From contig NC_134844.1 of NCBI RefSeq assembly GCF_965363235.1, forward strand, positions 90,172,664 through 90,236,663: a stretch of DNA of 64,000 nt, given 5' to 3'. The position numbers and the translations under genes were made by a program. Source of the stretch: Mytilus galloprovincialis (Eukaryota > Mollusca > Bivalvia > Mytilida > Mytilidae). Below the pieces are notes generated by a model that worked only from the letters and a program-made list of their open reading frames with translations, searched no databases and was not told where the DNA came from. Each line of letters opens with the position of its first letter. The stretch's first letter is position 1. Shown here piece by piece: positions 1 through 11,273 of this stretch.

Positions 1-2
1 TG

Positions 3-1244
3 GCCACCTCTTATGCCGAAGCAACTAGAGATGAAAACAGATACAAAAGCAAAAATGATGACTGCAAGATTGGTAATGTTAAACCAATATTTCTTCTCGA
101 AACAGACGTATTTGGTGAACATGATATGAATCATTTAGGTCAACGCCCATTCCTACTAAATATAGAGGTATACCGAGCAATAGAAGAGCAGGTACCAGTT
201 AGAGCTTTAATTGGGTTACAGAGAGTTCGAGGCATCTGGCGAATATATTTCGACAATGAACAAGACAAAAAAGAACTACTGTCATTGGGGTTAACCATCA
301 GAAGAAAATCAATAACCCTGTACTTGAGAAACCCAAAAGTAACCATGAATGAAGAACCAAATGCTATAAAGGTACGAGTCAAAAATGTTCCTCTATCGGC
401 AGATGACGACCAAATCCTAAGAACTCTTGAAACCTCAGTTAGCAAGTGTGAGATAATCACTCACTCTAGGGAAAGATTGAGAATTGACAATCTTGTAACA
501 AACTGGAGAACAGGTGATAGGATAGTCATATGCAAACCTTTTGATCCGCCGCTGCCGAGGTCGATGAAAATAGGCAATTATTGGGCTACTATTAGCCATT
601 TTGGCCAAGTATCTACAAGCAGACCAAATATGAAATGTAGCAAGTGTCTAGATGAAGGGCACACAGCAAACAATTGTCCAAACGGATGGAAGTGTAAAAA
701 ATGTGGTCAGCTAGGACATAGACAATATGAGTGTGAAGAGCATTCTGATGTTGAAGTTGAGGAAGAAGACAATACATATATGACCAACATGGAGGGTGTC
801 TGCAATCCAGATATTTTCCATGCAAGTGAAAAAGATGTACAGACCAATCAACAAACTGAAGATAATGATGAGTCATTCCAGGATAGTGATGTCGATTCCA
901 AATGCACGACAAAACCTCTCCTGAATACCAAGAGTAGAAGTAGGTCAGAGAGTGACACGGAACATTCGCATTTGAACCTTGGTACTCAGGAAAGTAAGTC
1001 CGCTGGAAAAGACAATTCCAAACAGCATAAAGAAAAGCATAAAATAAATAAAAGTGTTGACAGAAGACCAGGTATCTCGAGATATTTGACAGCAAGACCG
1101 AGTCATGATCAGAGTGACACTACAAATAGCACACCTAAACAGTCAAAAACAAAGAACATTGAAAAATCTCCAGTAACCCCAACAGAGAATCTGCACGACG
1201 CAACACGAGATGAGGCTGCTAAGAAGCCAAAAAAGAGACGCTAA
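3..1244 (+). CDS. LINE 1 ORF1: Gag-like zinc-knuckle nucleic-acid-binding protein (N-terminus off window)
   Basis: The frame is open from base 3 with no stop before the TAA at 1242-1244. The first ATG (126) is therefore probably internal, and the true start lies left of the window. About 175 residues after that ATG there are two CCHC zinc knuckles in tandem, CSKCLDEGHTANNC and CKKCGQLGHRQYEC, the usual RNA/DNA-binding motif of LINE ORF1 and Gag proteins. The segment before the knuckles looks like an RRM-like fold, as in other Gag-like ORF1s, but that is inference. The last ~150 residues are acidic, then Ser/Lys-rich and low in complexity, ending in a basic KKPKKRR that could act as a nuclear localisation signal. 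The frame is intact, unlike ORF2. Its likely role is to package the LINE RNA. Confidence 0.8.
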   Translation, partial: ATSYAEATRDENRYKSKNDDCKIGNVKPIFLLETDVFGEHDMNHLGQRPFLLNIEVYRAIEEQVPVRALIGLQRVRGIWRIYFDNEQDKKELLSLGLTIRRKSITLYLRNPKVTMNEEPNAIKVRVKNVPLSADDDQILRTLETSVSKCEIITHSRERLRIDNLVTNWRTGDRIVICKPFDPPLPRSMKIGNYWATISHFGQVSTSRPNMKCSKCLDEGHTANNCPNGWKCKKCGQLGHRQYECEEHSDVEVEEEDNTYMTNMEGVCNPDIFHASEKDVQTNQQTEDNDESFQDSDVDSKCTTKPLLNTKSRSRSESDTEHSHLNLGTQESKSAGKDNSKQHKEKHKINKSVDRRPGISRYLTARPSHDQSDTTNSTPKQSKTKNIEKSPVTPTENLHDATRDEAAKKPKKRR

Positions 1245-1321
1245 TTTAACATTTGTTAATCAAAATACAAAATATAAGACTAGAACTATTTTATTTTAAA
1301 TTATAAAAAAAACTAAAAAAA

Positions 1322-1906
1322 ATGCATTTTGTCAATCATATTTTTCACAAAACAGTATGTATAGCACTGATTTCATTTATTTTTAACTGTATATATTATT
1401 CGAGATATGTCTCCAAATGTTTGTTGTTATGTGACACAGCTGATGAAGGTTGTCCACTTCAAATATTCAGACTGACAGATAGTCTAATCAATTCCAATAA
1501 TGAAGATTATAAATGGTCTGTTCTTCATGAAAGTTTTATCCTGAAAAAGAAAAAGAAAAAGACAAATAAAAATAAAAAGTACATTATTGTATGTGTATTT
1601 AATAAAGTGGCAAATTGTTTTTATTGTGTACTAGAGAATCTAGATATGTCGATAATAATATTTATGTCATGTTACTATAATATTAAACTAAAGTATTTAC
1701 CATCTGCTACTAAATATCCTGATCCAGAAAACATATTAATTAATCTTGAAACGTCTCCATCAAAAACGGATGAAATAACCTTGACCATAAATTCTATAAA
1801 TACTTTAACGTTGAGGTCAAAATATAGAACGTACACAACTAAAAGTAGAGAGCACTTGGACAGTGAAAGTCTAAATCTATTTACAAAACAAACATCAAAT
1901 GCTTGA
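1322..1906 (+). CDS. LINE 1 middle ORF, unknown function (194 codons)
   Basis: An open frame of 194 codons between ORF1 and the next small ORF. I do not recognise it. The N-terminus is hydrophobic (ISFIFNCIYY), followed by a Lys-rich run near residue 75-88 and a polar Ser/Thr-rich C-terminus. Its TGA (1904-1906) overlaps the ATG of the next ORF at 1899. Such a stop/start overlap would suit termination-reinitiation. It might instead be one half of a longer middle ORF broken by an indel, because the following ORF continues in another frame. The AT-rich stretch 1245-1321 upstream holds no gene. Codon bias is weak, so coding status is uncertain. Confidence 0.35.
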   Translation: MHFVNHIFHKTVCIALISFIFNCIYYSRYVSKCLLLCDTADEGCPLQIFRLTDSLINSNNEDYKWSVLHESFILKKKKKKTNKNKKYIIVCVFNKVANCFYCVLENLDMSIIIFMSCYYNIKLKYLPSATKYPDPENILINLETSPSKTDEITLTINSINTLTLRSKYRTYTTKSREHLDSESLNLFTKQTSNA

Positions 1907-2104
1907 CGAATATAATCATCACGAGAATAGGTTATCAATGCTAATTATGGAAAAGATCGATAACATAATACATTTTACGGTACGGGAAAATAAACTGATA
2001 AAAATATCGTTCAGGAATACACCGACTATAAACATAGAGATAGTAAACAAACCGGTATTATTTGAGAAAAAAACAAACACGGACCTAAATTCATCGTTTA
2101 AATA

Positions 2105-2290
2105 TAGGCGAGTGACTTATTTCAAAAAGACGCTTAGTTAACGACTTTAATGCACCCACCTAACACACGGCTGTATTATATATCATTCGAAAGCTGTTAA
2201 TCTGTATTTTCTGGTTTGCCCGGTCGTAAAAAAATCGTACGGTGCAATTTTTGTTAAATCAAGGTCAAAGGTCATGAAAAAACATTCCAA
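2105..2290 (+). repeat. Left terminal inverted repeat of the 3.87-kb element
   Basis: Conserved blocks shared with the right end include GGCGAGTGACTT, CCTAACACACGGCT, TATATATCATT and GCCCGGTCGTAAAAAAATCG. I estimate roughly 80 percent identity by eye, with one small gap near 2120-2145. Confidence 0.8.
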
Positions 2291-2660
2291 TTTTTGCGAT
2301 TACTAAATAAAACGCCATTTTCTAATTCTTGTACCATAAAATTTTCCAAAAGATCATATGAACTTTATGGAACATGATACATAATTTCCAAATCAAACAA
2401 AAAATAAGAGATTTGATGCGCAAAATTTCCCGAAAATTGAAATTTATCACAAATCCTAAAAAAATGAAAAATTATTCAAAAAGCAAAATATATCTTGGGG
2501 AATCGATATTTGTATGCTAAAAAAATAAATCAATGTATATGTTTTAGGTCAAGGAATATTTGTTTTGTAATTTTAAGATGCAATTATTTATTATTGTTCA
2601 TGGAACAGCCTTCTATTGAAGTGTTTGCAGTTGCCCAAAAATCTGCCATCTGCAAATAGC

Positions 2661-3180
2661 GTTAATCTATGTTAAAATAGCACATCGCGAATTGTGAATA
2701 TCAGGGAGGAGAATAATTTTCCATAATAAAAGAAGGGGTATTTAAAGTAAAAAAGAATATATGCGAGGTAATTGAGGTTAAAATATGTTTTTTACTAAGT
2801 CAAACTTTTTTACTTTTTGTAATCATGTTTAAATGCAAACATTACTTTGCGACTAAATCGTAGGCAACATTGAAATAAGTAACCTTGTTTAGAAACACTT
2901 GGTTGTCTAAAGCGGGATGTAAACGAACTAAATAAAATGCGGCTGCTTCTTATTTAGTTTAAAATCGTGTTATAGTAAGTCATATTAAATGTGTTTAGAA
3001 GTTTAATCGCTTTAATTATTTGAAGAAAAGATGCTTCGAGTATTTTCTACATAAGCTTTAAAAATACAAATGCATGTCATTGTGTATTTAAAACACTATA
3101 AGCAGTTGTGAAATAACAAAATGAAAAAGTAAAATACCCTTCCTGACCTCATAAGATCATTCGCTGTTTTAGGAGTGTTC
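2661..3180. other. AT-rich interior of the 3.87-kb element, no gene seen
   Basis: No long ORF, RNA gene or tandem array is visible. The sequence is AT-rich, with frequent stops in all frames. Confidence 0.5.
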
Positions 3181-3735
3181 GTTTTCATGGTATGCTGTGT
3201 TTTTTGGACTGTTGTTCGTCTCTTGGACTTTACTTTTATTTTGTTCATGGTTTAATTAACTTTATTGATTCATGGTTTGAGATGTTGATTGTCCCTTTGG
3301 TATTATTTTACTTTAAAGACATTAACTTGCAGTAATGAAAATCGGACAAAAAATCATCTCAAAGTAAAATGAAGAAGATTAACGCAATAAGACAAATATC
3401 CGCGAAAATAACTTAATTTGCTAACGGTGATATATATATAGAACCAAATTGCTATCATAATACATTGAGCTACACTGGTCTATAATTTTTAAACCTTTTA
3501 CTACTTGAATATAGTGACGAAATATATCAAAGGGACATCAAACTCATAATTAAAAACGAACTGACAAAGCCAGGCAAAAAACGAACAAGACAAGCAACAA
3601 TATACAAAACACAACATATAAAACTACAGATTGAGTAACACAAACCCCCCAAAAAAATTTTGAGTGAACTCAGGGGCTCCCAAAGGGTAGGCAGATCATG
3701 TTTCACATGTGACACCCGTATTAGTTTAAACATAT
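3181..3735. repeat. Two inverted partial copies of a dispersed mussel repeat
   Basis: The 3181-3330 stretch (TTGGACTGTTGTTCGTCTC, GTCCCTTTGGTA) and the 3520-3735 stretch (CAAAGGGACATCAAACTCAT, ending TTTCACATGTGACACCCGT) belong to the same abundant repeat family in opposite orientations. They lie either side of an AT-rich spacer. The short ORF on the minus strand here is part of the repeat. Confidence 0.55.
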
Positions 3736-4046
3736 TTATTTATAGTGGATTGGGAAACAAGTTAAATTAATCGCTTTCCACTTTGCGGGTGCGAGTGCTG
3801 CCTTGTAGCGGCATTAGTCTGCTCTTTTTCGAAATTTACAAAGGTGTGTTTAACGTGCATATATGGCTCTCTCTTAACACGTGTCAGCCATTTATCGTCC
3901 CCTTCCGACGGACTTTTATCGTTTCCTCAAGACCATACTCACAAATGGTGTCAAGGAAGAGCCGAAAATTCAGTCACGGAACGGGAATCGAACCTGGAAC
4001 CTTTTTGTTAGTAGTCCGATGCACTAACCACTACACCACGGCTCTC
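3736..4046 (-). repeat. tRNA-derived SINE (tRNA-like head 3975-4046)
   Basis: On the minus strand the sequence begins GAGAGCCGTGGTGTAGTGG. It has an A-box-like TGGTGTAGTGG (4029-4039) and a B box GGTTCGATTCC (3984-3994), spaced as in a tRNA. The acceptor and T-stem pairings are imperfect, so this is a SINE promoter head rather than a working tRNA gene. The SINE body (3736-3974) has no coding content. It lies inside the 3.87-kb DNA element. Confidence 0.7.
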
Positions 4047-4369
4047 TTTAACCTGTCTTGTGGCTCATGTATTTCCTAACTCGGTACCAAGCCTTATTCG
4101 GTTGGTGACATTTACGGCAGAAATGACGACAAATTGGTTACGTCGATGGAACTTATCAGTCGTCATCTGGCGAAACAGATATCTCATAATTGTCAACCAA
4201 CTCGTACATGTAGTGGCGTCCATGAAATTTTCAAAGGAATGATTTCAACTTTGCATTTGAACTCTGGTTTAAAACATGTTTAAACCACCATTTTTCTTCA
4301 AATGTTCTGTACCAAGTCAGGCGTATGGCAGTTGGTATCGAAAAATCTGTTTCTTTGTATGTTGGCGTT

Positions 4370-4530
4370 TGTTTTTGTAGCAGTTCTGTCTTTATATTGT
4401 TGTGTTCCTCTTATAGTTGATGTGTTTTCCTAGGTTTTGCTTTGTGACCCGGATTTATTTCAGTTACTAGTAAATCGATTGATGACTATTGAATAGCGGT
4501 ATATTATAGTTGCCTTTATTTCAGAGGAGT
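4370..4530 (+). repeat. Dispersed repeat, second copy at 53370-53530
   Basis: The shared wording includes GTTGATGTGTTTTCCTAGGTTT against GTGTTTCCTTTAGTTTAAGTT, then CCCGGATTT, GAATAGCGGTATA and GTTGCCTTTATT. It is a common non-coding mussel repeat, here inside the 3.87-kb element. Confidence 0.6.
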
Positions 4531-5430
4531 TGAGGCTCAATGAAATAGTTCTCCTCCTTTAGTATAGATATGCAGGCGTTGCTAATGTTTAATGTTGCTA
4601 CATAGAAATGAAAAATTTATAATTTGGTAGTAAGGGGTGTTTTTATGGGTTGTTTTATGCTCATCTCTTTTGTCGTAAAACTTGTTCTCAACCAACCCTC
4701 ATTATCGATTTCAAGATACGTGATAGAGTAAACTATATCTGTTGAGTCTTTTATTTTCAATTTCAATGGAAAATACGAGTCCAACATTGTCACAAATTTT
4801 GCACTATTCAGTGAGATTACATCATCTATATAATGGAAAGTGAAGTTTCAAGATAATGATAGCTTCTTTTCAGTCGTCATCAAAAACTCTTGCATGAAGT
4901 CATCCTCGTATAAAAAATTAACTAGTCATTCAAGCTATTCAGGAAGTCTAGTTGTAACTAGAATCGTTGCGTATTCATGGATATTTTTTCTTCAAAATTA
5001 TTCTTATTTGATGAATTAATGCATGTAAACAATGAACAACGCAATTTAAGCAATCAAGTAGTCAAGTTTTATAATGTGTTTACTAATTTTTGAAATGTTT
5101 TGAAATTTCAATTTTCATCAATTTATTTTCTATTTATTTTGGTCTAAATTTTCAATTCACATTAAATAAATAAAAGGTCTTTTCACTACATCAATATTTA
5201 TAATGAAGCTACAAATCAAACAATTAGAAAAGTCGAAATATGTTTATTTCAGTCTGGTAGTTACAATGCAGATTGCAATCTCTTAGTTTCACCCCCTTTA
5301 TTTCAAGCAATAAGATGATTCGCGCACATATTTTTTTACTCTAAATTTTTCAGATTCTTAAGAATTTGTTTTTTAAATCTTATATTGACCACATACAATG
5401 TTTAATAGGAAGAAATGCTTAAAAGCTGTT
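4531..5430. other. AT-rich interior of the 3.87-kb element, no gene seen
   Basis: There are only short spurious ORFs and no repeats that I can pair within the window. Confidence 0.5.
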
Positions 5431-5794
5431 TTTTTTCGCAGATGGCGGTATTTTGGGCAACTGTATGAGTTGTTATGATTTGCTGTTTGATTAGAAGTAA
5501 GTATAATTTAAGGAAATTTTATGATGTCAAAATCTTCTTTGATAGGTATACAGGGTTTTACTTAGTTTTAATTGATTAGCATTTGCACCAGAAAGAAAAA
5601 AATGGGTTGTCACACATTTTGTTAACTTTTACTCGAATTTCAGGAAACATGTGCTCTCTGTCAAAAACACGCTTTAAATATTAAAAAATGCATTTGAATA
5701 ATGACTGGTAATCTCTCTGCTAAAAGTTTAAATTGTTTGCATATGTGAATTTAGTATATAAAAGTCATATTATGCAATCAGGCTGAAATCTTAG

Positions 5795-5978
5795 AAAATA
5801 TGCACTTATTCGTCCTTGGCCTTTGATCTTGATTTGACGGAAATTGCACCGTACGATTTTTTTACGACCGGGCAAAACAGATAGTACAGATGTGTAGCTT
5901 TCAAATGATATATAATTTAGCCGTGTGTTAGGTAGGTGCATTAAAAAATTTAATTTTATGGTTAAAGTCACTCGCCTA
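5795..5978 (-). repeat. Right terminal inverted repeat of the 3.87-kb element
   Basis: This is the reverse complement of 2105-2290. The 80-residue minus-strand ORF here is just the TIR. Confidence 0.8.
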
Positions 5979-6248
5979 ATACCCACGATCTGAAAAACCA
6001 ATCGCAATCAGTGAGGCGTATCAAGGTATTTCTCAGGTAAAACAAATGTTATATCAGTATGTAAACTGTCCTATAAATAAGTCTTTTTGGAAAGAAACAA
6101 GACTTAAAGAATTTAGTTTTAAGTCAGTCAAAAGAAATAACAAAATAATAATAAATAAAACCAATACTAAATGCCTCATTATTAATGGTAAGAAAGATAA
6201 CTCACCATGCTATTGTATGAAATTTAAAATATCCAACTATAAACCACC

Positions 6249-9200
6249 ATGAAAAACTATTTGCACATCTGTACGGTCAATGCTAATGGCCTACAGCAAC
6301 CTGAAAAAATAAATAAAATAGTAAGTTGGGCAAATCAACAAAAATGTGACATAACTTTTATACAGGAAACTCATTTTACTAAACAAATGCAAGATACTTT
6401 GTCTAAAAAACTTGGTAAAAATATTTTCAGAAGTGATGGTACCAGTAATTCACGTGGAGTAGCAATATGGATAAAAGATAGAATTAATTTTAAGTCTATT
6501 GATGAGCACAAAGATTCTGATGGTAGATTTATTTTGATTAATATTGAAATAAATGAAAACATTTACACGCTAGTAAATATCTATGCTCCAAATAGATCAA
6601 GAGAAAGAAATAGTTTTTTTCAAAACAGTTAAATCATATATAAATAAATATGGATTAGGACAAACAATTCTTGGGGGAGATTTTAACGACATCTTGTCAT
6701 TAATTGATACAAAAAATAAAACTAAATCCTCTAAAAAATTTGGTAACTGGTTTAAAAGGGCTTATAAAATCATGTAAATTGATAGACATTTGGAGAAGTA
6801 GAAATAAAAATCTACGGCAATTCACGTGGTGTAGAAAAGATAGATCAGAAGCCACCAGAATTGATTACTTTCTGATTTCAAAAGAAGTACAAAAAAATTG
6901 TAAAAGCTGCGATATCAGACCTTTAGTACAGAAAATAACTGACCATAATGCAGTATCATTAAAAATTAATACTGAAAGAGGAAATAAGGGGCGTGGCTAC
7001 TGGAAATTAAACTCCAGTGTTTTAAATAATGATGACTATGTAAATGAAATAAACAAATTAATAAATAGATATGAATCAATTAACTGTGATGATTTAGGGA
7101 TACTATGGGACAATTTGAAAATAGAGGTAAGAGATGCAAGTTTAGACTATTGTAAAAGAAAAGCCAAATTTAAAAAAGATAAAATAAATATCCTAGAAAA
7201 ACAACTAAATGATCTCAATAATAAAGCAAATAATTGTACAGATGTAAATCATAAATTACAAAAAGAAATTGAGAATTTGGAAAATGATCTAGATTGTTTA
7301 TATAAAGACAAAATTAAAGGACAAAAAATAAGATCAAGGGTAAAGTGGTTCGAAGAAGGGGAAAAAAATAGTGCATACTTTTTGGGACTAGAAAAAAGTC
7401 ATCAAACAAAAAAGATTATAACTGAACTATATGATGAAAATGGGATCCCAACAACTGATCAAGATAAAATTCTAAATCTACAAGTGAAATATTACAAAAA
7501 AACTTTATGAGTCTACTAATCCTTGTGAAAATGAAGTTAAAACATATATTAATGAAACAAAATTAACAAAAACGCTTAAAGATTCCGATAGTAATCAATG
7601 TGAAGGGAAAGTAACAGAAATTGAATGCACTGATGCAATTTTTAAAATGAAGCTTAATAAATCCCCTGGTCTTGATGGACTGACAGTGGAATTTTATAGG
7701 CAATTTTGGACAAGCCTAAAACATATTGTTGTCAAAGTATTTGATAATAATTATGAAAAAAAAGAACTTACAAACTCCCAAAAGAAAGGTGCAATTTCAC
7801 TAATTTAAAAAAAAAATGATCCTCTTTCATTAGATAATTATCGTCCCATAACTTTATTAAACATTGATCATGTTGATACTAAACTATTAGCTTATGTATT
7901 AGCTCAGAGACTTAAAAAAGTCCTACAATCTATTATTAGTCTAGATCAAACAGGATATGTTAAAAATAGATATATTGGTTTTAACATCAGACAAATTCAA
8001 GATATAATAGATTATTCTGAGAAATTTAATATAGAAGGAGCAATCCTTTTCTTAGATTTTAGTAAAGCTTTTGACTCACTAGAATGGACTTTCATGACGG
8101 AAACACTGAAACGATTTGGATTTAAAAGTAGCTTTATCAGATGGGTGGAAACTATGTATAACGACATTAAGGGATGTATCTTAAATAATGGGTGGGTCTC
8201 AAGTCCGTTTAAAATATTTCGAGGGATACGACAAGGGTGTCCGATTTCAGCATTACTTTTTGTTATTACAGTAGAATTAATGGCAATAACACTTAGAAGT
8301 AATAAAGATTTTAAAGGTATAAAAATTACATTAGATGGAAAATCTTGTAATTTAAAAATTTGTCAATTAGCTGATGATACAACACTTTTTCTTCAGTCAA
8401 GGAAAGAAATAAGTTTAGCGCTCAGTATAATTGAAACATTTGGAAGTTTTTCAGGGCTTAAGCTAAATAGAAATAAAACTGAAGGAATATGGTTAGGACG
8501 ACTAAAAAGTTCAAAATATAAATATGAAAATATAAATTGGACCGACAAACCAATCAAAAGCCTTGGAATATATTTTGGGTATAACAAAAAAGAGTGTCAA
8601 ACATTAAATATTGAAAAAGTGTTAGACAAATTAACGAAACTTGTAGAAAGATGGGCAAAAAGAAAGTTAACAATACTTGGAAAAATATTAGTAGTAAAAG
8701 CTCTTCTTCTACCAAATATAACCTATATTGCGACTAACAGTATCATTACTAAAGAAAATATACAAAATATAAATAAAATCCTATATAAATTCATTTGGAA
8801 CGGAGGAAAAGATAAAATAAAAAGGTCAATAATAACAAAAACTTCGCAGAAGGGGGGTTAAAAATGATTGATATAGAATCCTATATAAAATCTATACATT
8901 TAAAATGGATTATAAAAATATTAGAATCAGAAAGTGCAAATTGGTCTGTATTATCAAAACTATACATTTACCTTAATAAATTTGGAAAAAACCTTCTTAT
9001 TTTTAAGATGAATGTGAATAACACAAAATTACTTGATAAAAACATATGGAACAGTACACCAACCTTCTATCAAGAGATGATAAAAACATGGATAAATGTA
9101 AATAATTGTGAAAACAATCATCATGATCAAATAAATAATTATTTAGAAATCAGAAAACAAGTTATATGGGGAAACAAATTCATAAAATTTCAAGGAAAAT

Positions 9201-10084
9201 GTCTGTTCTTTGATAACTGGATTGATAGTAACATACTATATATAAATGACATAATAGATAAAAGAGGAAATATATCAGAAGAAATGATTACTTCAAAATT
9301 AAGAAATAAAAGGAATTGGATTTCTGAATTCTCAAAACTAAAAAAATCCATACCAAAACAATGGACAGACAAATTAAAATCAGAAGAATCATTCAAAACA
9401 AAAGTCCATATCAACCGAACAAAAACTAAACTTAGAGATTGTAATGATGTTCTAACTATTAATGCTAAAAACATATACAACCTAGTATTAAGTGTGTCAA
9501 AAACAGAAATACCAGTAGGATTTTTGAAATGGGAAAGAGTCTTAAGCAAAGGGAGACTAATAAATGAATTTAAAGACTCTATTAAATTTAATTTTGAATA
9601 TCTTAAAGATAATAAAATAAAAATGTTTAGGTGGAAATTAATGCACTTTATTTTGCCAAATGAGGTGTTGCTTTTTCAGTGGAAAATTTCACAAAACAAT
9701 CTGTGTTCATATAATTATTGCAATGAAATAGATAATTATAATCATTTTTTCATTACATGTTCATATCATAAAGCATTCTGGAAATCAATGAAAGTTTTAC
9801 TTAATAAAGTCTTCATAGGCGAACATGTGATAAGTCTTCATTCGTTGGTTATAGGATACAAAATTCATGACAATGTATACTATGCGCTAAATCATTTGAT
9901 TAGCCTAATGTTCTTTTCAGTCTATAAATCACATTATGTTTCCAATAAAAAAACCAAAGTAGTAGACACCTTAAAAATTTTTGAATATGAGGTAGAAAAT
10001 ACTGTAGAATTATATAGTATGACCAATACAGAGATCAGTAGTTTATTTACAAAGGTGCTGAATATTTTGAAGTATAAAAATTAA
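6249..10084 (+). pseudogene. LINE 1 ORF2: endonuclease plus L1-type reverse transcriptase, frameshifted and interrupted by a stop
   Basis: About 1,280 codons in pieces. The endonuclease domain starts at ATG 6249 (NANGLQ, FIQETHF, GDFND near 6680, TRIDYFL near 6860, TDHNAVS near 6940). A coiled-coil linker follows, then RT from about 7640 (SPGLDGLTVEFY, NYRPITLLN, FSKAFDSLEW, RQGCPISAL, LADDTTLFL near 8370). The C-terminal region ends with a C-x4-C-x7-H-x4-C motif near 9700. Visible damage includes a shift near 6610 and another near 6710-6750. A third shift lies at the A-run near 7500, an in-frame TAA at 7806-7808, and a final shift near 8840. The domains read 6249-6632, 6583-6777, 6704-7510, 7503-8861 and 8849-10084. 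It should not make a full protein. The start overlaps the upstream stop (ATGA). The family uses target-primed reverse transcription. Confidence 0.9.
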
Positions 10085-10617
10085 GTCATTTTATAGTTAA
10101 CTTAAGCTACATGTATAGAAAAAAACCCAGATGTTATTGATCTAGATTATGTGTGATTGTATGTGTGTTTTTTTTCTTCCTTTATTATAAATGTACTATG
10201 CAAGTAATTATCTGTAAGTGCTATGTCTAAGGTATGAGTACGTGTGAAAGGTATGGAAAGAAATTTGTTTGTAAAATGTATCATGTGGCAATGAACATGC
10301 ATGACTGTAAGTGCAGAAGTTTGTGTGTACAGTAATTATTACTATAATGTATGAATAATAATGTGGGTAAATCAGATATATTAGTGTGTAGGTGTGAGTG
10401 TGTGTGTCTTTGTCAATATATAGATACTTCGACACGTGTACACTAAATCTGTGTGTATTGTTTACAAACTTAGACAGGTAAACTAAAGGTCACGACACGA
10501 TACTTATCTAGGTCAAATCAATAACAAATTTAATAAAGATTTAAAGTGCAACTGTGAAAAATATATTTACACTCAAACTTACCTTTACGCAATAATATGA
10601 GGCAGGCATTACCTGTG
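10085..10617. other. LINE 1 3' untranslated region and flank
   Basis: No coding content. A GT-rich low-complexity patch lies at 10380-10410. AATAAA at 10532-10537 may be the LINE polyadenylation signal. No clear poly-A tail or target duplication was found. Confidence 0.45.
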
Positions 10618-11045
10618 AATGGGGACGAAGTCTGTATTATTTTTTTTAATTCAAACATGTTGATAAAAAAAACGGAAATACCGTAACGTTTCCGATATTG
10701 GTTCTGTTGTTAGAGATTTAGTTGTGACGTTATTCAAGTTGTGACGTCATATTCAATGTAAACAAAGTAACGCTGTTATCCAGGTAACGTTTTTTTCATA
10801 TCAAACAATTATTAAAAATGATTGGGTGTTGAATTCCTTCCTATATTTGTTGATATTTTGATAAATATACATTTTATTCAAAGTCTCATGCAAACGATGC
10901 AAACAAGACCGGAAACGGAAGTAGATCTGAAAAAAAAAGTTAACGATTTTGAGTTCATTAGTAGAATGAAAAATTCGGGTTTTCCCGATTTTTTTAATTT
11001 TTTTTTTATTGATTTTTCTACCGTAATTGGGGACTTCGTCCCCAT
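10618..11045. mobile_element. Putative MITE with GGGGACGAAGTC inverted ends
   Basis: GGGGACGAAGTC lies near the left end (about 10619). Its inverse, within GGGGACTTCGTCCCC, lies near 11030-11044. Both sides continue with A-runs next to short CGGAAATACCG or CGGGAAAACCCG palindromes. The middle has TGACGTCA at 10742-10749. No TSD was assigned and no protein is encoded; the 83-residue ORF is spurious. The boundaries are approximate. Confidence 0.4.
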
Positions 11046-11273
11046 ATTATTCCAAGCTTTTAAAACCACATAGAAATTAATAAACCAAATTCACGAAACA
11101 CTTCAAAAAATATTGTCCAAACACAGGATCAGTCTTAGTCTTTAGTATGCGTCATCTTGACACTGATTTTCTCATATGTACTTTGGTCACTTGCGCGTTT
11201 GAATACATTAATCACGTTTGTATTTTCTCTTTGTACTTTCACTTTAATTTAGGTAGGCGCTGTTGATACTGAT
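11046..11273. other. LINE 2 3' untranslated region (minus strand)
   Basis: This stretch follows the stop codon of LINE 2 ORF2 on the minus strand and has no ORF. The point where the LINE ends and the adjoining MITE begins cannot be fixed by eye. Confidence 0.4.

Larger units (their letters stand above)
2105..5978. mobile_element. Non-autonomous DNA transposon, 3.87 kb, long imperfect TIRs, ATA target duplication
   Basis: The ends are inverted copies: TAGGCGAGTGACTT begins at 2105, and its reverse complement ends at 5978. Flanking ATA (2102-2104 and 5979-5981) is a 3-bp target duplication. A 4-bp reading (AATA) is possible if the outermost base is not counted. The inverted similarity runs well over 170 bp and reappears in patches to about 2660 and 5430, for example the GCCATCTGC blocks. 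No transposase-sized ORF is present, so it is non-autonomous or decayed. The 3-bp duplication would fit PIF/Harbinger or CACTA groups, but the termini are not diagnostic. The interior holds dispersed mussel repeats and a tRNA-derived SINE, so other elements have inserted into it or it captured them. Confidence 0.8.
1899..6252 (+). pseudogene. LINE 1 second middle ORF, split by the 2105-5978 insertion
   Basis: The frame starts at ATG 1899 and runs to the insertion point. Counting the 3-bp duplication ATA once, it resumes at 5982 in the same register and stops at TGA 6250-6252. The two pieces (206 and 271 nt) total 477 nt, or 158 codons plus stop. The stop overlaps the ORF2 start as ATGA (6249-6252), a classic arrangement for coupled translation in LINEs. 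I do not recognise a domain. The product is polar and basic with a Lys/Asn-rich C-terminus. In its present state the first part reads into the inserted element and stops at 2141. The exact restoration of frame is the best evidence that this ORF was functional before the insertion. Confidence 0.6.
1..10615 (+). mobile_element. L1/Tx1-like LINE (LINE 1), 5'-truncated by window edge and interrupted by a DNA transposon
   Basis: A non-LTR retrotransposon read on the plus strand. In order it holds a nucleic-acid-binding ORF1 with two zinc knuckles (3-1244), small middle ORFs (1322-1906, and 1899 onward split by an insertion), and a large ORF2 with apurinic-type endonuclease, reverse transcriptase and a C-terminal Cys-His motif (6249-10084). 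The RT has the L1-group look: an FSKAFDSLEW block, a RQGCPISALLF block and LADDT. The copy is old, since ORF2 has several frameshifts and one stop. A 3.9-kb inverted-repeat element occupies 2105-5978. The 3' end is not sharply defined: an AATAAA lies at 10532 and a MITE begins near 10618. The left end lies outside the window. Confidence 0.85.

Noticed and set aside
613..1095. 160-codon minus-strand ORF
   Set aside because: Antisense shadow of the zinc-knuckle ORF1.
3960..4046. Functional tRNA gene on the minus strand
   Set aside because: A and B boxes are present but stem pairing is poor and it is joined to a SINE body; best called a tRNA-derived SINE head.
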